The notes: generated by a model not told the origin, from the sequence alone. 52,378 bases of DNA from an uncultured Lachnospiraceae bacterium (GCA_946623875.1 CAMORO010000008.1:1-52378); one strand, 5' to 3'. Numbered from the stretch's first letter, positions 36,101 through 45,381 are shown. Numbers and translations: made by a program.

Positions 36101-36851
36101 CCGATGCTTTATCTTTGGTCGACCCGTACGCTTCTTCACCCGATATAGTGTCCAACAAAACGGTCATATAAACATCGACGCATTTCTCAAGCAGAGCACC
36201 TGTCAGATTAAGCTGTACAGGTGTAAAACCGGTATATCCATCCAGCACTATGACACTTTTCCCCAGCTTGTCCGATACAGGAACGGCATCCTTAACCTTT
36301 TCGAGGATCTCTTCGGTTGTTATATACTTTTCATTTATATATTTAAGAAACTCATTGTACAATAACCGTATGTCGGTAAGCTTACTCTTAAGGATACCCC
36401 TGCCGCTGCTTTTTTCGATAAGCTGCTCCAGTTCCCTATCGCCTATCCTGTACTGCATGAATTCGGAGATGACCGATTTCACCTCACTGATATACCCAAG
36501 CTTATTAAAGCTTCCCGAAAGAGCGGTAAGCTTATCCTCATTCTCACTTGCCATGTGACGCAGGATGAGATTCTTGCCGATATCATCTATTGTTACGCCT
36601 TTCGCACGCGAATAGCCCACCTCCTCAAACACCCTGTGAGCCAGGCGGGTAAAGCTCAATACATCGATATTCAGCATACCTTTCCTGGGATGCATGGAAA
36701 TGATCTGTCGCTGAGTGCTCAGGTTATACTGTTCCGGAACAAGGATAAGATAGGTCAGTTCCGGATGTCTTAACGACTCCTCGATAATATGCTCATACAG
36801 TTTATGTGATTTTCCGCTGCCCGAGCAGCCTTTATACATCTGAAGTGCCAT
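33144..36851 (-). CDS. addB: ATP-dependent helicase/nuclease subunit B
   Basis: 1235 residues. The N-terminus has GCSGSGKS (8-15, Walker A-like) and YLILVPEQYNLSTQRQI, typical of AddB. The C-terminal nuclease domain contains VKIIDYKSGNKGF, and an iron-sulfur cluster site is formed by a Cys in SITRLERYAAC plus C1181, C1184 and C1190 in CAYCDYSGIC. AddB partners AddA, recognises Chi and degrades one strand. The ATG has AAGGA about seven bases upstream and lies 12 bases after the SGNH gene. A long acidic Ser/Glu tail follows the cluster. In related genomes addB and addA are usually adjacent; here an envelope cassette lies between them. Confidence 0.96.
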   Translation of the reverse strand: MALQMYKGCSGSGKSHKLYEHIIEESLRHPELTYLILVPEQYNLSTQRQIISMHPRKGMLNIDVLSFTRLAHRVFEEVGYSRAKGVTIDDIGKNLILRHMASENEDKLTALSGSFNKLGYISEVKSVISEFMQYRIGDRELEQLIEKSSGRGILKSKLTDIRLLYNEFLKYINEKYITTEEILEKVKDAVPVSDKLGKSVIVLDGYTGFTPVQLNLTGALLEKCVDVYMTVLLDTISGEEAYGSTKDKASDKSGEHSSASDEGCEDLFYMSRKTIEAMDRLCRERKIARKPDVVINDVIPARFMFDEEGRSVPEDDRSDELIHLERNLFRIDENIYTGPCNRSIRVFTGTDPDEEAVEAAVRIQKLVREEGYHYKDIAVVSGDIDTYMHACSRAFGKYDIPVFVDKTIPILLNPMVEYIRALLDIIIDDFSYEAIFRYLRSGLVYGLDEKRDINGTARGENIADTDSVYGAIDRLENYVLKFGIKGRKQWETAFVKKPGEMSETELEALNNIRKHVADTLIPFCDELCKNGKAKEGIDVRVTATALYRFMAVNRLQEKMQMLSDDFAGKGDAVRAREYGKLYEEICDLLDKMVRLLPGEVISVKEFAQLLDAGLAEIRTGVIPPSDDYVQVGDITRTRLRDIKALFFMGVNDGIIPMNGGNGGIISDMEREFLMDPSGDSMPAGCAGQACSTDANEVGEIQLAPTARMKAYTQRLYLYMLVTKPRRRLYISYSKLDGDGKSINPSYFVKTVMHMFPGIRIQIPDEGTTNRVYNLSSTEERLATEVRDIVSGVTDEPYDRFIKLFDVYALDMTGRDRLGTLLRGAFLNRDINRNDSISRAVAKALYGSEPVCSITRLERYAACAYSHFLKYGLSLKQRELFSFEAKDMGSVFHDTLKEYAQILKERKLSWLNVDENDREELIDESIQRCIAKGDYSAIYGSFRTQYAINRMRRITRRTVNTLTEQLGKGSFEPDAFELAFNSDNDLKSLNIEVSDEEKIRLIGRIDRLDTYKDGESVYVKIIDYKSGNKGFDLSAVYMGIDLQLVVYLNAAMEMLGDDSVPAGIFYYHVDDPVIRDDSGDDPDESKINEEIFKQLKMKGLVNSDPKIYRLIDSDFTDRSTVIPVALKKDGDFGNGSSVASTDEFRIISEYVHHKIGEMGTEILNGNIKAEPHRKSEKDKSPCAYCDYSGICGYRGEGVVEDMSDTETSNVEESSEAEAGTRTDELISAMRNKIGFK

Positions 36852-36863
36852 ATCTGTATCCTT

Positions 36864-37814
36864 CTACCTTGATGCTCTTTTCCAGTCTCCGATATCCCTA
36901 ATAAGCTGTTTTGTCCTTATCTTAACACCATTTTCATCAAGATGATATTTAGTGTCATAAAAGAACTCATATGGAATAAAGTAATCGGTAAAATGAGATA
37001 TCACTTCACAGTCCACATCATTTCTGAGTCTTTGCTCAAACTCATCATACTCTTCAGAAGACGGTGTATATTCTCCACTTCCGATAGGATAGCCTGCTAT
37101 AAGTAATACAGCTCCTTTACCGGTTACATATTCATTCAATCTGTTAATTCTGTCTGTACACTTCTTACCAACTCCGGGAACCGTTACTGCGCCGGAATAA
37201 AATGTGAAATTATCATCCGACTCAAGTCTTCTTTCCACATCTCCGTACTTATTGAAGGCACTTCGTGAATAGCATGTTGTTTCCTCCGGCGTATTATCAT
37301 CTTCTTTTGAATATTTAAAAACAAAACAGTCCTTGACATAATCAGGGTATGCCTTGGCTACACCGTATAAATCCTTAGGTCTGATCAGTTTCCACAATTC
37401 TCTGTGCTTTTCAACTGTAATAAGAGCCAGTGACGAATCTTCAATATCATCGGCATCATCATATGTATGGAGACTCAAAATAACAATATCCCCTTTTCCA
37501 AGCTCACCGAGTTTGACCATATTTTCATTGAATGCACTTCCCAGGCCTCCGTGAAGTCCCATATTCACCACCGGCATCCCCGTCGCAGCTTCAAGCATTG
37601 CCGAATCGATCCCGAACGCAACATTGGAATTACCCAACAGGACTATCTTGGGACCTTCAAGAGAATTGTATCTTGCAGTCTTATCAAGTATTGAAGCCTG
37701 AAAGTTACCTAAATGCTGATTCCCAAGCACATAATAGTCAAATGCCGCGATCAAAACTCCGGAAACTATAAACAGTACAATAAAAATAAACACTTTTCTG
37801 ATAAATCTGAGCAT
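36864..37814 (-). CDS. SGNH-hydrolase-like partner of an MBOAT acyltransferase
   Basis: 316 residues with one N-terminal membrane helix (about 7-27) and an extracytoplasmic domain. IVLLGNSNVAFGID (Ser63 in the nucleophile position of a GDS-like motif) and a C-terminal DTKYHLDENG (His291) fit an SGNH fold, as in the AlgX/AlgJ/DltD-type proteins that receive acyl groups from MBOAT proteins and pass them to polysaccharides. It follows the MBOAT gene by 46 bases with AAAGGA before the ATG, supporting a two-protein acylation system. The target polymer is unknown. The gene also lies 12 bases before addB, so the two may share a transcript. Confidence 0.75.
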   Translation of the reverse strand: MLRFIRKVFIFIVLFIVSGVLIAAFDYYVLGNQHLGNFQASILDKTARYNSLEGPKIVLLGNSNVAFGIDSAMLEAATGMPVVNMGLHGGLGSAFNENMVKLGELGKGDIVILSLHTYDDADDIEDSSLALITVEKHRELWKLIRPKDLYGVAKAYPDYVKDCFVFKYSKEDDNTPEETTCYSRSAFNKYGDVERRLESDDNFTFYSGAVTVPGVGKKCTDRINRLNEYVTGKGAVLLIAGYPIGSGEYTPSSEEYDEFEQRLRNDVDCEVISHFTDYFIPYEFFYDTKYHLDENGVKIRTKQLIRDIGDWKRASR

Positions 37815-37860
37815 ATATCTATCATTTCCTTTTTAATAAACTATCTGAACCTGCACCCGG

Positions 37861-39297
37861 CTAAAATTGGAAATAAACAAATTCCGATGTATTAACGGGC
37901 GGCATAAACATGAGAATGATCCATATGAGCACAAGATATACAGACCATCTGACAACCACCTTTTTCTCTGATATCCATTTAATTACATCTGTCTTGGTTG
38001 ATGCATAATCATATACCGCCAATAACAGAATAAAGAATATAGAATACAGGCTCTCACGTCCGCCCACTCCGAGTGTACTTTGTCTGAACCTTGACGGATA
38101 ACGCAGATCCTTTACAAGAGTCGTTATAAGATATATGGCATCGGTTACAGATGATGCTCTGAAAAACACCCAGGTAAGATTGCAGAAAGCAAATACAAAA
38201 ATGTGAGACAAGAATTCATTCACATTCTTTTTCTTACTCCTGTTCTTCCTGATCTTTTCAATATGATTCTCTATAATCTGCGCTAACCCGTGTATACAGC
38301 CCCACAATATATATGTCCAATCTGCTCCATGCCACAATCCGCTCAGAAGAAATGTGATGATCAGATTTCTGTCTCTTTTTTTCTCGGAACACCGGTTTCC
38401 GCCAAGCGGAATATATACGTAATCTCTAAACCAGGTAGATAAAGAAATATGCCATCCGGACCAGAAATCCTTTATTGAAAGCGCAAAATATGGACTTCTG
38501 AAATTGATACTAAGATCAATCCCTAACAGTTTTGCTGAACCTATCGCGATATCTGAATAGCCCGAAAAATCACAGTATATCTGAACAGTAAAAAACAAAA
38601 CCGCAGCCAACAGATCAAGACCTGTACATGTTGAAAGCGAATTGTATGCCTCATCAACATAAACCGAAATCGTATCCGCTATAACAAGCTTTTTAAAAAA
38701 GCCCCAGGCCATCAGCTTAAGTCCGTAGCATGCCTTATCATGATCAAATTCTTTTTCACTTCTGATCTGGGGTAACAGATTTCCTGTTCTCTCTATAGGT
38801 CCTGCAACCAACTGTGGAAAAAAAGAAACAAATGCAGCATAGATTCCGAAATGCTTTTCTGCTCTTTCATTTCCTCTGTAAACATCGATGACATAACTGA
38901 GAGTTTGAAATGTATAAAACGATATACCGACAGGAAGAAGTAGCTTAAGAGTTATAGGATGTATGGGAATCGCCAGTTTTGATATTAACTCAGCAAATGC
39001 TCCGGAAAAGAAATTAAAATACTTAAAAACGAATAGAATACCAAGACATACAGTCAGTGCTGCTGTCAACATACACTTTCTATAAGTCCTGTTGTTAGTC
39101 TTTTCAATAGAAAGTGCTGCAAGATATGATACTACTGTTGTTGTCAGGATAAGTAAAACATACTTGGGATTCCAGCACATATAGAAATAGTAACTGGATA
39201 TCAGAAGAAATATCCATCTGAATTTATGCGGAAGCAGCCAGTATATTACAAAAACTATCGGTAGAAAAACACCGTAAGCCAATGAATTAAATAACAT
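37861..39297 (-). CDS. MBOAT family O-acyltransferase (AlgI/DltB-like)
   Basis: 478 residues, about eleven membrane helices. Signature strings: LPVGISFYTFQTLSYVIDVY (121-140), FFPQLVAGPIER (159-170), FWSGWHISLSTWFRDYVYIP (278-297) and GLWHGADWTYILWG with the invariant His323. The C-terminus ends EFVYFQF, as in AlgI/PatA-type proteins. The family moves acyl groups from a cytoplasmic donor across the membrane to an extracytoplasmic partner. The SGNH protein downstream is that partner, and a small membrane peptide is encoded upstream, as in dlt operons where DltX accompanies DltB. GGAG is six bases from the ATG. The acyl group and polymer are not identifiable. Confidence 0.95.
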   Translation of the reverse strand: MLFNSLAYGVFLPIVFVIYWLLPHKFRWIFLLISSYYFYMCWNPKYVLLILTTTVVSYLAALSIEKTNNRTYRKCMLTAALTVCLGILFVFKYFNFFSGAFAELISKLAIPIHPITLKLLLPVGISFYTFQTLSYVIDVYRGNERAEKHFGIYAAFVSFFPQLVAGPIERTGNLLPQIRSEKEFDHDKACYGLKLMAWGFFKKLVIADTISVYVDEAYNSLSTCTGLDLLAAVLFFTVQIYCDFSGYSDIAIGSAKLLGIDLSINFRSPYFALSIKDFWSGWHISLSTWFRDYVYIPLGGNRCSEKKRDRNLIITFLLSGLWHGADWTYILWGCIHGLAQIIENHIEKIRKNRSKKKNVNEFLSHIFVFAFCNLTWVFFRASSVTDAIYLITTLVKDLRYPSRFRQSTLGVGGRESLYSIFFILLLAVYDYASTKTDVIKWISEKKVVVRWSVYLVLIWIILMFMPPVNTSEFVYFQF

Positions 39298-39409
39298 TTT
39301 TTACTCCATGTTCCATGTTCTTAAGGCTGCACACAAACCTGTGTAGTCCAAAGCATGTGAAGCTTTACTATTACATCAGTTCATCACATAGAAGCTTGTA
39401 GTAAGTGTT

Positions 39410-39517
39410 TCACTTCAATGCATATATTGCGGTAAACAAAAGCAGCAGAATGACAGTACATACTCTGTAAGCTGCTTTTCCGGGAACATTTAATTTATTT
39501 TGCAACATATATGGCAT
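39410..39517 (-). CDS. Probable 35-residue single-pass membrane peptide upstream of MBOAT gene
   Basis: The frame begins ATG at 39517 with GGAG ten bases upstream and ends at a TGA at 39412-39410. The peptide has a short basic N-terminus (NKLNVPGKAAYR), one hydrophobic helix (VCTVILLLLFTAIYAL) and a terminal Lys. It sits between glnN (46 bases upstream) and the MBOAT gene (112 bases downstream), on the same strand. Size, topology and position resemble DltX, the small helper of the D-alanylation MBOAT protein DltB, though I see no DltX sequence motif. It could be a chance frame; conservation would decide. Confidence 0.42.
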   Translation of the reverse strand: MPYMLQNKLNVPGKAAYRVCTVILLLLFTAIYALK

Positions 39518-39563
39518 ATTTTCAGCACTCCGGCTTCAGAAGAATTATTAAGTATAGGCAATG

Positions 39564-41660
39564 CTACACCGAAAACAGCAGATCACCGTAAGTCGGGAAG
39601 GGCCAGAGCTCGCTTGATGTGTTTGCTTCCATCTCATCGCAGTAAGCGCGAAGCTTCTCCATCGCAGGTATGATCCTGTCCTTGTAATAGGATGCACATG
39701 CAAGCTTGTCGGCATCATATGACGGTGCCTTCGAAATAAGCTTTTCAAGATCATTGACCTGGGCATACGCCTTATCCTCGAGTGCCGACAGTTTCTTAAC
39801 AAGATCCTTCTCCATCCCGTTCTTTAAAAGAGGATCAACCGACTGTTTAATACTCATTGTTTCGGCAAGCCTGCCAACGTATTTATTAACGGCCGGAAGT
39901 ATCTGGCGTTTAGCCATCTCGATCATCGTATTGGCCTCAATATTGATGGTCTTACTGTAAACATCAAGATTTATCTCATATCTTGAACTAACCTCTGTTT
40001 CGGTATAAATACCATGTTTCTCAAACAGTTCGATATTCTTCCTGTCAAGAACCGTAGGCATTGCATCTACTGTTGTCGGCAGATTGAGCAGGCCTCTCCT
40101 TGCAGCTTCCTTCTTCCATTCTTCCGAATAACCGTCCCCATTAAAGATGATACGCTTATGTTCCTGAATGGTACGCTTTATCAATTCGTTAAGCGCAGCG
40201 GTAAAATCATCCGCCGGTTCAAGCTCATCGGCAAACTGTCTTAATTCCTCCGCTACGATGGTATTAAGTATGGTGTTGGGACCCGATACCGACATAGATG
40301 AGCCGCATGAACGGAATTCGAATTTGTTTCCCGTAAACGCAAAAGGTGAAGTACGGTTCCTGTCCGTTGTATCCTTAGGGAAGGTAGGAAGGACATGAAC
40401 ACCTATCTCCATCTTACCGACACCCTGATTCTTATATGATGTACCCTTTTCGATACACTCAAGTATCTCCTCCAGATCGTCACCAAGGAAGATCGACATT
40501 ATTGCGGGCGGTGCTTCGGAAGCTCCCAGACGATGATCGTTTCCCGCAGATGCTATTGACACACGCATAAGATCCTGATATTCGTCAATAGCCTTGATTA
40601 TTGCGGTCAGAAAAAGCAGGAACTGTGCATTCTCGTGAGGTGACTTACCGGGTTCAAGAAGGTTAACTCCTTCATCGGTTATCATTGACCAGTTGTTATG
40701 CTTGCCGGAACCGTTAACTCCGGCAAAAGGCTTCTCATGAAGCAGGCAGACCATGTTATGCTTTTTGGCAACATTCTTCATGATCTCCATTGTTATCTGG
40801 TTATGGTCTATTGATATATTGGCAGTATCAAATATGGGTGCCATCTCATGCTGCGCCGGCGCAACCTCATTGTGCTCTGTCTTTGAAAGAATACCGAGTT
40901 TCCACAGCTCATCGTTAAGATCTTCCATATATGCCTGAACACGCCTTAAGATCGCCCCGAAATAATGATCATCCATTTCCTGACCCTTCGGCGGCATTGT
41001 ACCGAACAGTGTCCTTCCACAGTATATAAGATCCTTCCTTTTGTTATATACATCCCTGTCCACAAGGAAATATTCCTGCTCCGGACCAACGGTTGTTGTT
41101 ACCCTCTTAACCGATGAATTACCGAAAAGACGAAGTATCCTGAGAGCCTGCTCATTAAGAGTCTCCATTGAACGAAGCAGCGGTGTCTTCTTATCAAGCG
41201 CTTCGCCGCCGTAGGAGCAGAATGCTGTGGGTATGCACAGTACACCATCCTTTACAAATGCATAGGATGTGGGATCCCATGCCGTATAGCCTCTTGCCTC
41301 AAAGGTTGCCCTAAGACCGCCTGAAGGGAATGAACTTGCGTCAGGCTCTCCCTTTATAAGTTCCTTGCCAGAGAACTCCATTATGACACGTCCGTCACTC
41401 TGCGGAGAGATGAAACTGTCATGCTTTTCCGCCGTAATACCGGTAAGGGGCTGGAACCAATGGGTATAATGCGTGGCACCCTTTTCAATTGCCCAATCCT
41501 TCATAGCTATCGCAACAACATTGGCGATGGAAATATCAAGATCCCTGCCGTCCTCTATTGTTTTCTTCAGTGACTTATATATATCCTTCGGAAGCTTGTC
41601 ACGCATTATCGCGTCATTAAAAACCATGCTGCCAAATATCTCAGGTACGTTGCTTCTCAT
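39564..41660 (-). CDS. glnN: Glutamine synthetase type III
   Basis: 698 residues, the length of GSIII. Diagnostic strings: [20 protein letters not shown] near the start, [40 protein letters not shown] and [16 protein letters not shown]. The enzyme makes glutamine from glutamate, ammonia and ATP in the cytoplasm; GSIII forms dodecamers and is common in Bacteroidetes and Clostridia. GGAGAAG lies upstream of the ATG. It lies 48 bases after the methyltransferase gene with no terminator between them, so it may be read through from upstream. No nitrogen regulator or PII gene is nearby. Sequence looks intact. Confidence 0.97.
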   Translation of the reverse strand: MRSNVPEIFGSMVFNDAIMRDKLPKDIYKSLKKTIEDGRDLDISIANVVAIAMKDWAIEKGATHYTHWFQPLTGITAEKHDSFISPQSDGRVIMEFSGKELIKGEPDASSFPSGGLRATFEARGYTAWDPTSYAFVKDGVLCIPTAFCSYGGEALDKKTPLLRSMETLNEQALRILRLFGNSSVKRVTTTVGPEQEYFLVDRDVYNKRKDLIYCGRTLFGTMPPKGQEMDDHYFGAILRRVQAYMEDLNDELWKLGILSKTEHNEVAPAQHEMAPIFDTANISIDHNQITMEIMKNVAKKHNMVCLLHEKPFAGVNGSGKHNNWSMITDEGVNLLEPGKSPHENAQFLLFLTAIIKAIDEYQDLMRVSIASAGNDHRLGASEAPPAIMSIFLGDDLEEILECIEKGTSYKNQGVGKMEIGVHVLPTFPKDTTDRNRTSPFAFTGNKFEFRSCGSSMSVSGPNTILNTIVAEELRQFADELEPADDFTAALNELIKRTIQEHKRIIFNGDGYSEEWKKEAARRGLLNLPTTVDAMPTVLDRKNIELFEKHGIYTETEVSSRYEINLDVYSKTINIEANTMIEMAKRQILPAVNKYVGRLAETMSIKQSVDPLLKNGMEKDLVKKLSALEDKAYAQVNDLEKLISKAPSYDADKLACASYYKDRIIPAMEKLRAYCDEMEANTSSELWPFPTYGDLLFSV

Positions 41661-41708
41661 ATTTCTTCTCCTTAAAAACCTCTTATTGCTCCTCTAAAAT
41701 CCAGGGGA

Positions 41709-42590
41709 TCAGCCTTCCTTCCTCGCCACAATAAATATCCTCTGCGACTCGTCTGTGGGATCCTCTCTTGTATCGGAATCCTTAACGAGGATCACATTAA
41801 GTCCTGCCTGTTCAAGGAACTCCCTCATCTGCTCCAACGTATATCCCTTCTGGTAATGCGTCTCAACATAGCGTTTAAATACATCGGGTTCGGACTGCTC
41901 GATGAATATACTGAGATCGTATTCATTCAGGCGAAGTTCCTCATCATAATAGTTGTCCCATATAAATGCGCAGTTTTCGCGATTCTCGGCAATTGTATTA
42001 CTTGCCAGCACATTCTCGTATTTATATACCGTATTGAAATCAAACATAAACAGTCCGCCGGGATAAAGGAACTTCTCTATGAGCCCGAAGGTCCTCTGAA
42101 CCTCCGACTCCCTCAGAAGATAGTTTATCGAGTCACACACCGAGAAAATCGTTCCGACAGTCGAATACAGATCCAGATCCCTCATATCCTGATTAATGTA
42201 CAATATATCGTACTCTTTATCATCTCTTTTCTTCTGTGCTACATCCAGCATGCTTTCGGAAGAATCGATCCCGATCATATCATAGCCTTTTTTATACATG
42301 AGATTGGTAAGAGTCCCTGTTCCGCAGCCAAGATCGACCACAAGGTTTTTCTCCGAATCAAGTATCTCCTGCTCCGACAACTCCCTTTGTGCGCTTCCTT
42401 CTATATCATCATACTTAAGCGGATCAAACAGTCCTGTACTGCCATCCCTGTCTATCGGCCGTGATACTCCGTATGTTTTTATCATCTTATCAAGGATGTC
42501 ACACCACTCCGTATACGGGATATTGTCCATAAACTCATCATACACATAAGCCAAAGCATCATAAGCCTGATCCGGTCCTTCGTATTTCAT
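41709..42590 (-). CDS. Class I SAM-dependent methyltransferase
   Basis: 293 residues, soluble. Motif I VVDLGCGTGTL (84-94), followed by MIGIDSSESMLDVA, defines a Rossmann-fold SAM methyltransferase; LYINQDMRDLDLY and GLFMFDFNT follow in the expected order. The ATG at 42590 is preceded by AAAGGAAGGAG. Bacterial relatives act on small molecules, proteins or tRNA, and no substrate can be given. It lies between the small-multidrug-export gene (71 bases upstream) and glnN, all in one direction. Confidence 0.8.
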   Translation of the reverse strand: MKYEGPDQAYDALAYVYDEFMDNIPYTEWCDILDKMIKTYGVSRPIDRDGSTGLFDPLKYDDIEGSAQRELSEQEILDSEKNLVVDLGCGTGTLTNLMYKKGYDMIGIDSSESMLDVAQKKRDDKEYDILYINQDMRDLDLYSTVGTIFSVCDSINYLLRESEVQRTFGLIEKFLYPGGLFMFDFNTVYKYENVLASNTIAENRENCAFIWDNYYDEELRLNEYDLSIFIEQSEPDVFKRYVETHYQKGYTLEQMREFLEQAGLNVILVKDSDTREDPTDESQRIFIVARKEG

Positions 42591-42661
42591 AGCTCCTTCC
42601 TTTCGTACTGCTGTTATCATATATCTCACATCAAATATAAGATATAATAGTTACCGTAATG

Positions 42662-43192
42662 TCAGAATACAGCTCCCGATACCAGTGCAGAGATCGTACC
42701 CATAATGATCCCTGCCAATGCAACTCCGCACATGACAGCCGCAACGCTTTCCTTGAACTTCATATCAAGTATTGAAGCCGCAAGCGTTCCTGTCCATGCC
42801 CCGGTTCCCGGAAGAGGAATCCCGACAAACAGGAGCAGCGCTACAAACAGACCGCGGCCGGCCTTGGCCTGAAGCTTTTCTCCTCCCTTGTGACCCTTTT
42901 CAAGGCAGAATGTGAAGAACTTACCGATAACAGGCTTGTCCTTTCCCCATTCAAGTACCTTCCTTGCAAAAAAGAAGATGAACGGGACCGGAAGCATATT
43001 TCCGACCGCTATGATAACATATCCCAGAACAATATTGAAATTATCGGGATTCATACCCTTAAACCAATATGCTATCGGGATCGCACCCCTCAATTCGATA
43101 AGCGGTATCATCGAAATGATGAAGCATCCTATGTACTGCGTTACCGTATTCCCCGCAAAGGCTGCGGCAATATTCTGCGCCAATGAACTCAT
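42662..43192 (-). CDS. Small multi-drug export family protein
   Basis: 176 residues with four to five membrane helices. PLIELRGAIPIAYW near the start and VGIPLPGTGAWTGTLAA in the second half are the hallmark strings of the Sm_multidrug_ex family (COG2426). Despite the name, its transport function is poorly documented. The ATG has GGGGAGG five bases upstream and lies 12 bases after hisC, so the two are likely co-transcribed. No other special features. Confidence 0.85.
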   Translation of the reverse strand: MSSLAQNIAAAFAGNTVTQYIGCFIISMIPLIELRGAIPIAYWFKGMNPDNFNIVLGYVIIAVGNMLPVPFIFFFARKVLEWGKDKPVIGKFFTFCLEKGHKGGEKLQAKAGRGLFVALLLFVGIPLPGTGAWTGTLAASILDMKFKESVAAVMCGVALAGIIMGTISALVSGAVF

Positions 43193-43204
43193 TTTTCCTC
43201 CCCT

Positions 43205-44332
43205 TTATCTGTCATCCAATATATCACGCAACGCCTTGATAAGCTCCTTCATATCCTCATCGGTACCGATTGAAATACGAAGATAATTGTCTATCCTCGG
43301 CCTGTTCCAATGCCTTACATATATATCTCTTTCACGGAGTTTTGTAAATATCTCATCCGCGCCGACTCTTTCATGTTTGGCAAAAATGAAGTTGGCCTTG
43401 GAATCCCTGAACTCAAAACCAAGCTCCTTAAGCTTCTCCTTAGTCCATTCCCTGGTCTTTATAACCTTCGCTACGGTCTCATTGAAATTGTCCGTATCAA
43501 GCACGGCTGCGGTTGCTATCTCGATCGCGGGGTAACTCATTGTATATGAATTAAAAGAGAACTTCACATCCTTAAGATATTTAATAAGCTTCTCGCAGCC
43601 AAAGGCAGCACCTATACGCAGTCCCGCAAGTGCACGTGACTTGGAGAAGGTCTGCACAACAAGCACATTGTCATATTTCTTTATAAGCGGCAGACAACTC
43701 ACTCCTCCGAAATCAACGTAAGCTTCATCTATTATGACCACAGAATCGGGATTGGCCTTAACTATCTCCTCAAACATTGCGGGATCTTCATATACACCCG
43801 TCGGTGCATTGGGATTGGGGATCACTATTCCGCCGTTTTTCTTCCCGATGTAATCATCCCTCTTAATCCCGAAATCCTCTGTCAGGGGCTGAACCTGAAA
43901 AGGTATCCTGAACAGATCGGCCCATACATCATAAAAAGAATAGGTTATATCGGGAAACAGCACCGGCTTGTCCGAATTAAAGAAAGTCATAAAGGCCATT
44001 GCAAGAACATCATCCGAACCCACACCGACAAATACATTGTCGTAAGTCAGACCTTCAGCAGCTTTCTCATCACTGTCCGCACCGTCGAAATATCTTTGAT
44101 CATACACACAGGTTATCGCATTTACCAGCCTTGTTGCATCCATATCCGGATACTTGCGCAGCATTGACGAATATCCGTCAAGCTCCTGCTGTGCAAGATC
44201 ATATATCTTCGTTGCCACCATCGGAGACGGTGCATACGGACATTCATTTGTATTAAGTTTTATGACTCTACCCTGAGGCTGCTCGCCTGCCGTATAAGGT
44301 GTCACTTTTCGTACATTGTTTTCCCAGGACAT
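43205..44332 (-). CDS. hisC: Histidinol-phosphate aminotransferase
   Basis: 375 residues, fold type I PLP enzyme. VIKLNTNECPYAPSP, NPNAPTGVY (173-181), IIDEAYVDF and TFSKSRALAGLRIG (PLP lysine Lys231) match HisC. It converts imidazole-acetol phosphate to histidinol phosphate with glutamate; HisC homologues can also act on aromatic amino acids. The rest of the his operon is not nearby, so this may be a stand-alone or broad-specificity copy. GAAGGA lies upstream of the ATG. It follows hslO by 79 bases. Confidence 0.85.
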   Translation of the reverse strand: MSWENNVRKVTPYTAGEQPQGRVIKLNTNECPYAPSPMVATKIYDLAQQELDGYSSMLRKYPDMDATRLVNAITCVYDQRYFDGADSDEKAAEGLTYDNVFVGVGSDDVLAMAFMTFFNSDKPVLFPDITYSFYDVWADLFRIPFQVQPLTEDFGIKRDDYIGKKNGGIVIPNPNAPTGVYEDPAMFEEIVKANPDSVVIIDEAYVDFGGVSCLPLIKKYDNVLVVQTFSKSRALAGLRIGAAFGCEKLIKYLKDVKFSFNSYTMSYPAIEIATAAVLDTDNFNETVAKVIKTREWTKEKLKELGFEFRDSKANFIFAKHERVGADEIFTKLRERDIYVRHWNRPRIDNYLRISIGTDEDMKELIKALRDILDDR

Positions 44333-44411
44333 TTCTTATCCTTCCGTTTCTCTATTTCGTTGTTTTATAAATGTTTGTCATTATCTGAAACTTATAGTAG
44401 TCCGCTGCAAC

Positions 44412-45335
44412 CTACAGTCTTGCCCGGATCTTTTTTACTTCATCCAATGTGAAGTTATATGCCTTATTACAGAAATGACATCTGAGCTCGATATCCTTAC
44501 CATCCTTAATTATATCATCAAGCTCCTTCTTTCCTATGCTTATCAGAGCTTTCTCGACACGTGACTTATTGCAGTTGCAGAAAAACCTTACAGGAATTGT
44601 GTCATTTATCTTATCAATATCCCCGAGCACATATTCAAGTATTTCCTCCGGGCTTCTGCCTTCATCAAGCAGAGTCGTAACAGAAGGCATGCTCTTAAGC
44701 CTCTCCTCCAGCCCGGCAACTACCGCATCATCCGCAAAAGGCATCAGTTGAATGATAAACCCTCCTGCCTGCTTCACGGTATTATCCTTTTCCATCAGAA
44801 CGCCCAGCCCAACCGATGACGGTACCTGCTCTGATGTGGCAAAATAATATGTAAGGTCTTCGGCTATCTCCCCTGTCTGCAGCGCCACCTGTCCGACATA
44901 AGGATCCTTAAGTCCCATATCTTTTATGACACTGAGTACTCCGATACCTATGACACCTCCGACGTTGAGCTTCCTCTTTTGTCCGTTTGTTTCGGGATAC
45001 ACCCGTGCGGGCATTATAACGTCCGGTACAAGGGCATATCCCTTAACACTTACCATTCCCGTTTCTTCATCCGGTGATCCCGCGGTCACGGTTATCCCCT
45101 TCATCGGGCCGTTACCACGTATCTGAAGAGTCAGAAGATCATCCCTGCCCTTCATCATCGCTCCCATCATGGTTCCTGCCGTAAGCAGCCTGCCAAGAGC
45201 AGCCGTTACAACCGGACTTGTGTTATGGGCCGCCCTTGCATCTTCAACCAGATTTCTTGTTGTAGCCGCGAAGGCTCTTATCTGTCCGCTTGCCGCAGTG
45301 GCGCGGACTATATAATCATCTGTCTTTCTGTCCAT
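44412..45335 (-). CDS. hslO: Redox-regulated chaperone Hsp33
   Basis: 307 residues. The C-terminal zinc site is complete: FFCNCNK (Cys253, Cys255) and CHFCNK (Cys286, Cys289), the CxC-X(30)-CxxC pattern that senses oxidation and unfolds to activate holdase function. The N-terminal domain starts with DDYIVRATAASGQIRAFAATT, typical of Hsp33. It acts in the cytosol under oxidative stress. The start has no good ribosome binding site, only an A-rich leader. It follows an aminotransferase gene by 46 bases. Nothing suggests loss of function. Confidence 0.96.
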   Translation of the reverse strand: MDRKTDDYIVRATAASGQIRAFAATTRNLVEDARAAHNTSPVVTAALGRLLTAGTMMGAMMKGRDDLLTLQIRGNGPMKGITVTAGSPDEETGMVSVKGYALVPDVIMPARVYPETNGQKRKLNVGGVIGIGVLSVIKDMGLKDPYVGQVALQTGEIAEDLTYYFATSEQVPSSVGLGVLMEKDNTVKQAGGFIIQLMPFADDAVVAGLEERLKSMPSVTTLLDEGRSPEEILEYVLGDIDKINDTIPVRFFCNCNKSRVEKALISIGKKELDDIIKDGKDIELRCHFCNKAYNFTLDEVKKIRARL

Positions 45336-45381
45336 ACTTTTGTTTTGCTTTTTTATTTTGTAACCGTTAAGTTTCGTTCTC

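Noticed and set aside
35685-36365. Long open frame on the plus strand inside addB (about 226 codons)
   Set aside because: It is antisense to the conserved AddB coding sequence, has no ribosome binding site I can see and gives a Ser/Leu/Ile-rich product typical of a shadow frame.
41856-42464. Plus-strand open frame of about 200 codons opposite the methyltransferase gene
   Set aside because: It is fully antisense to a gene with clear SAM-binding motifs; the product shows no known motif.
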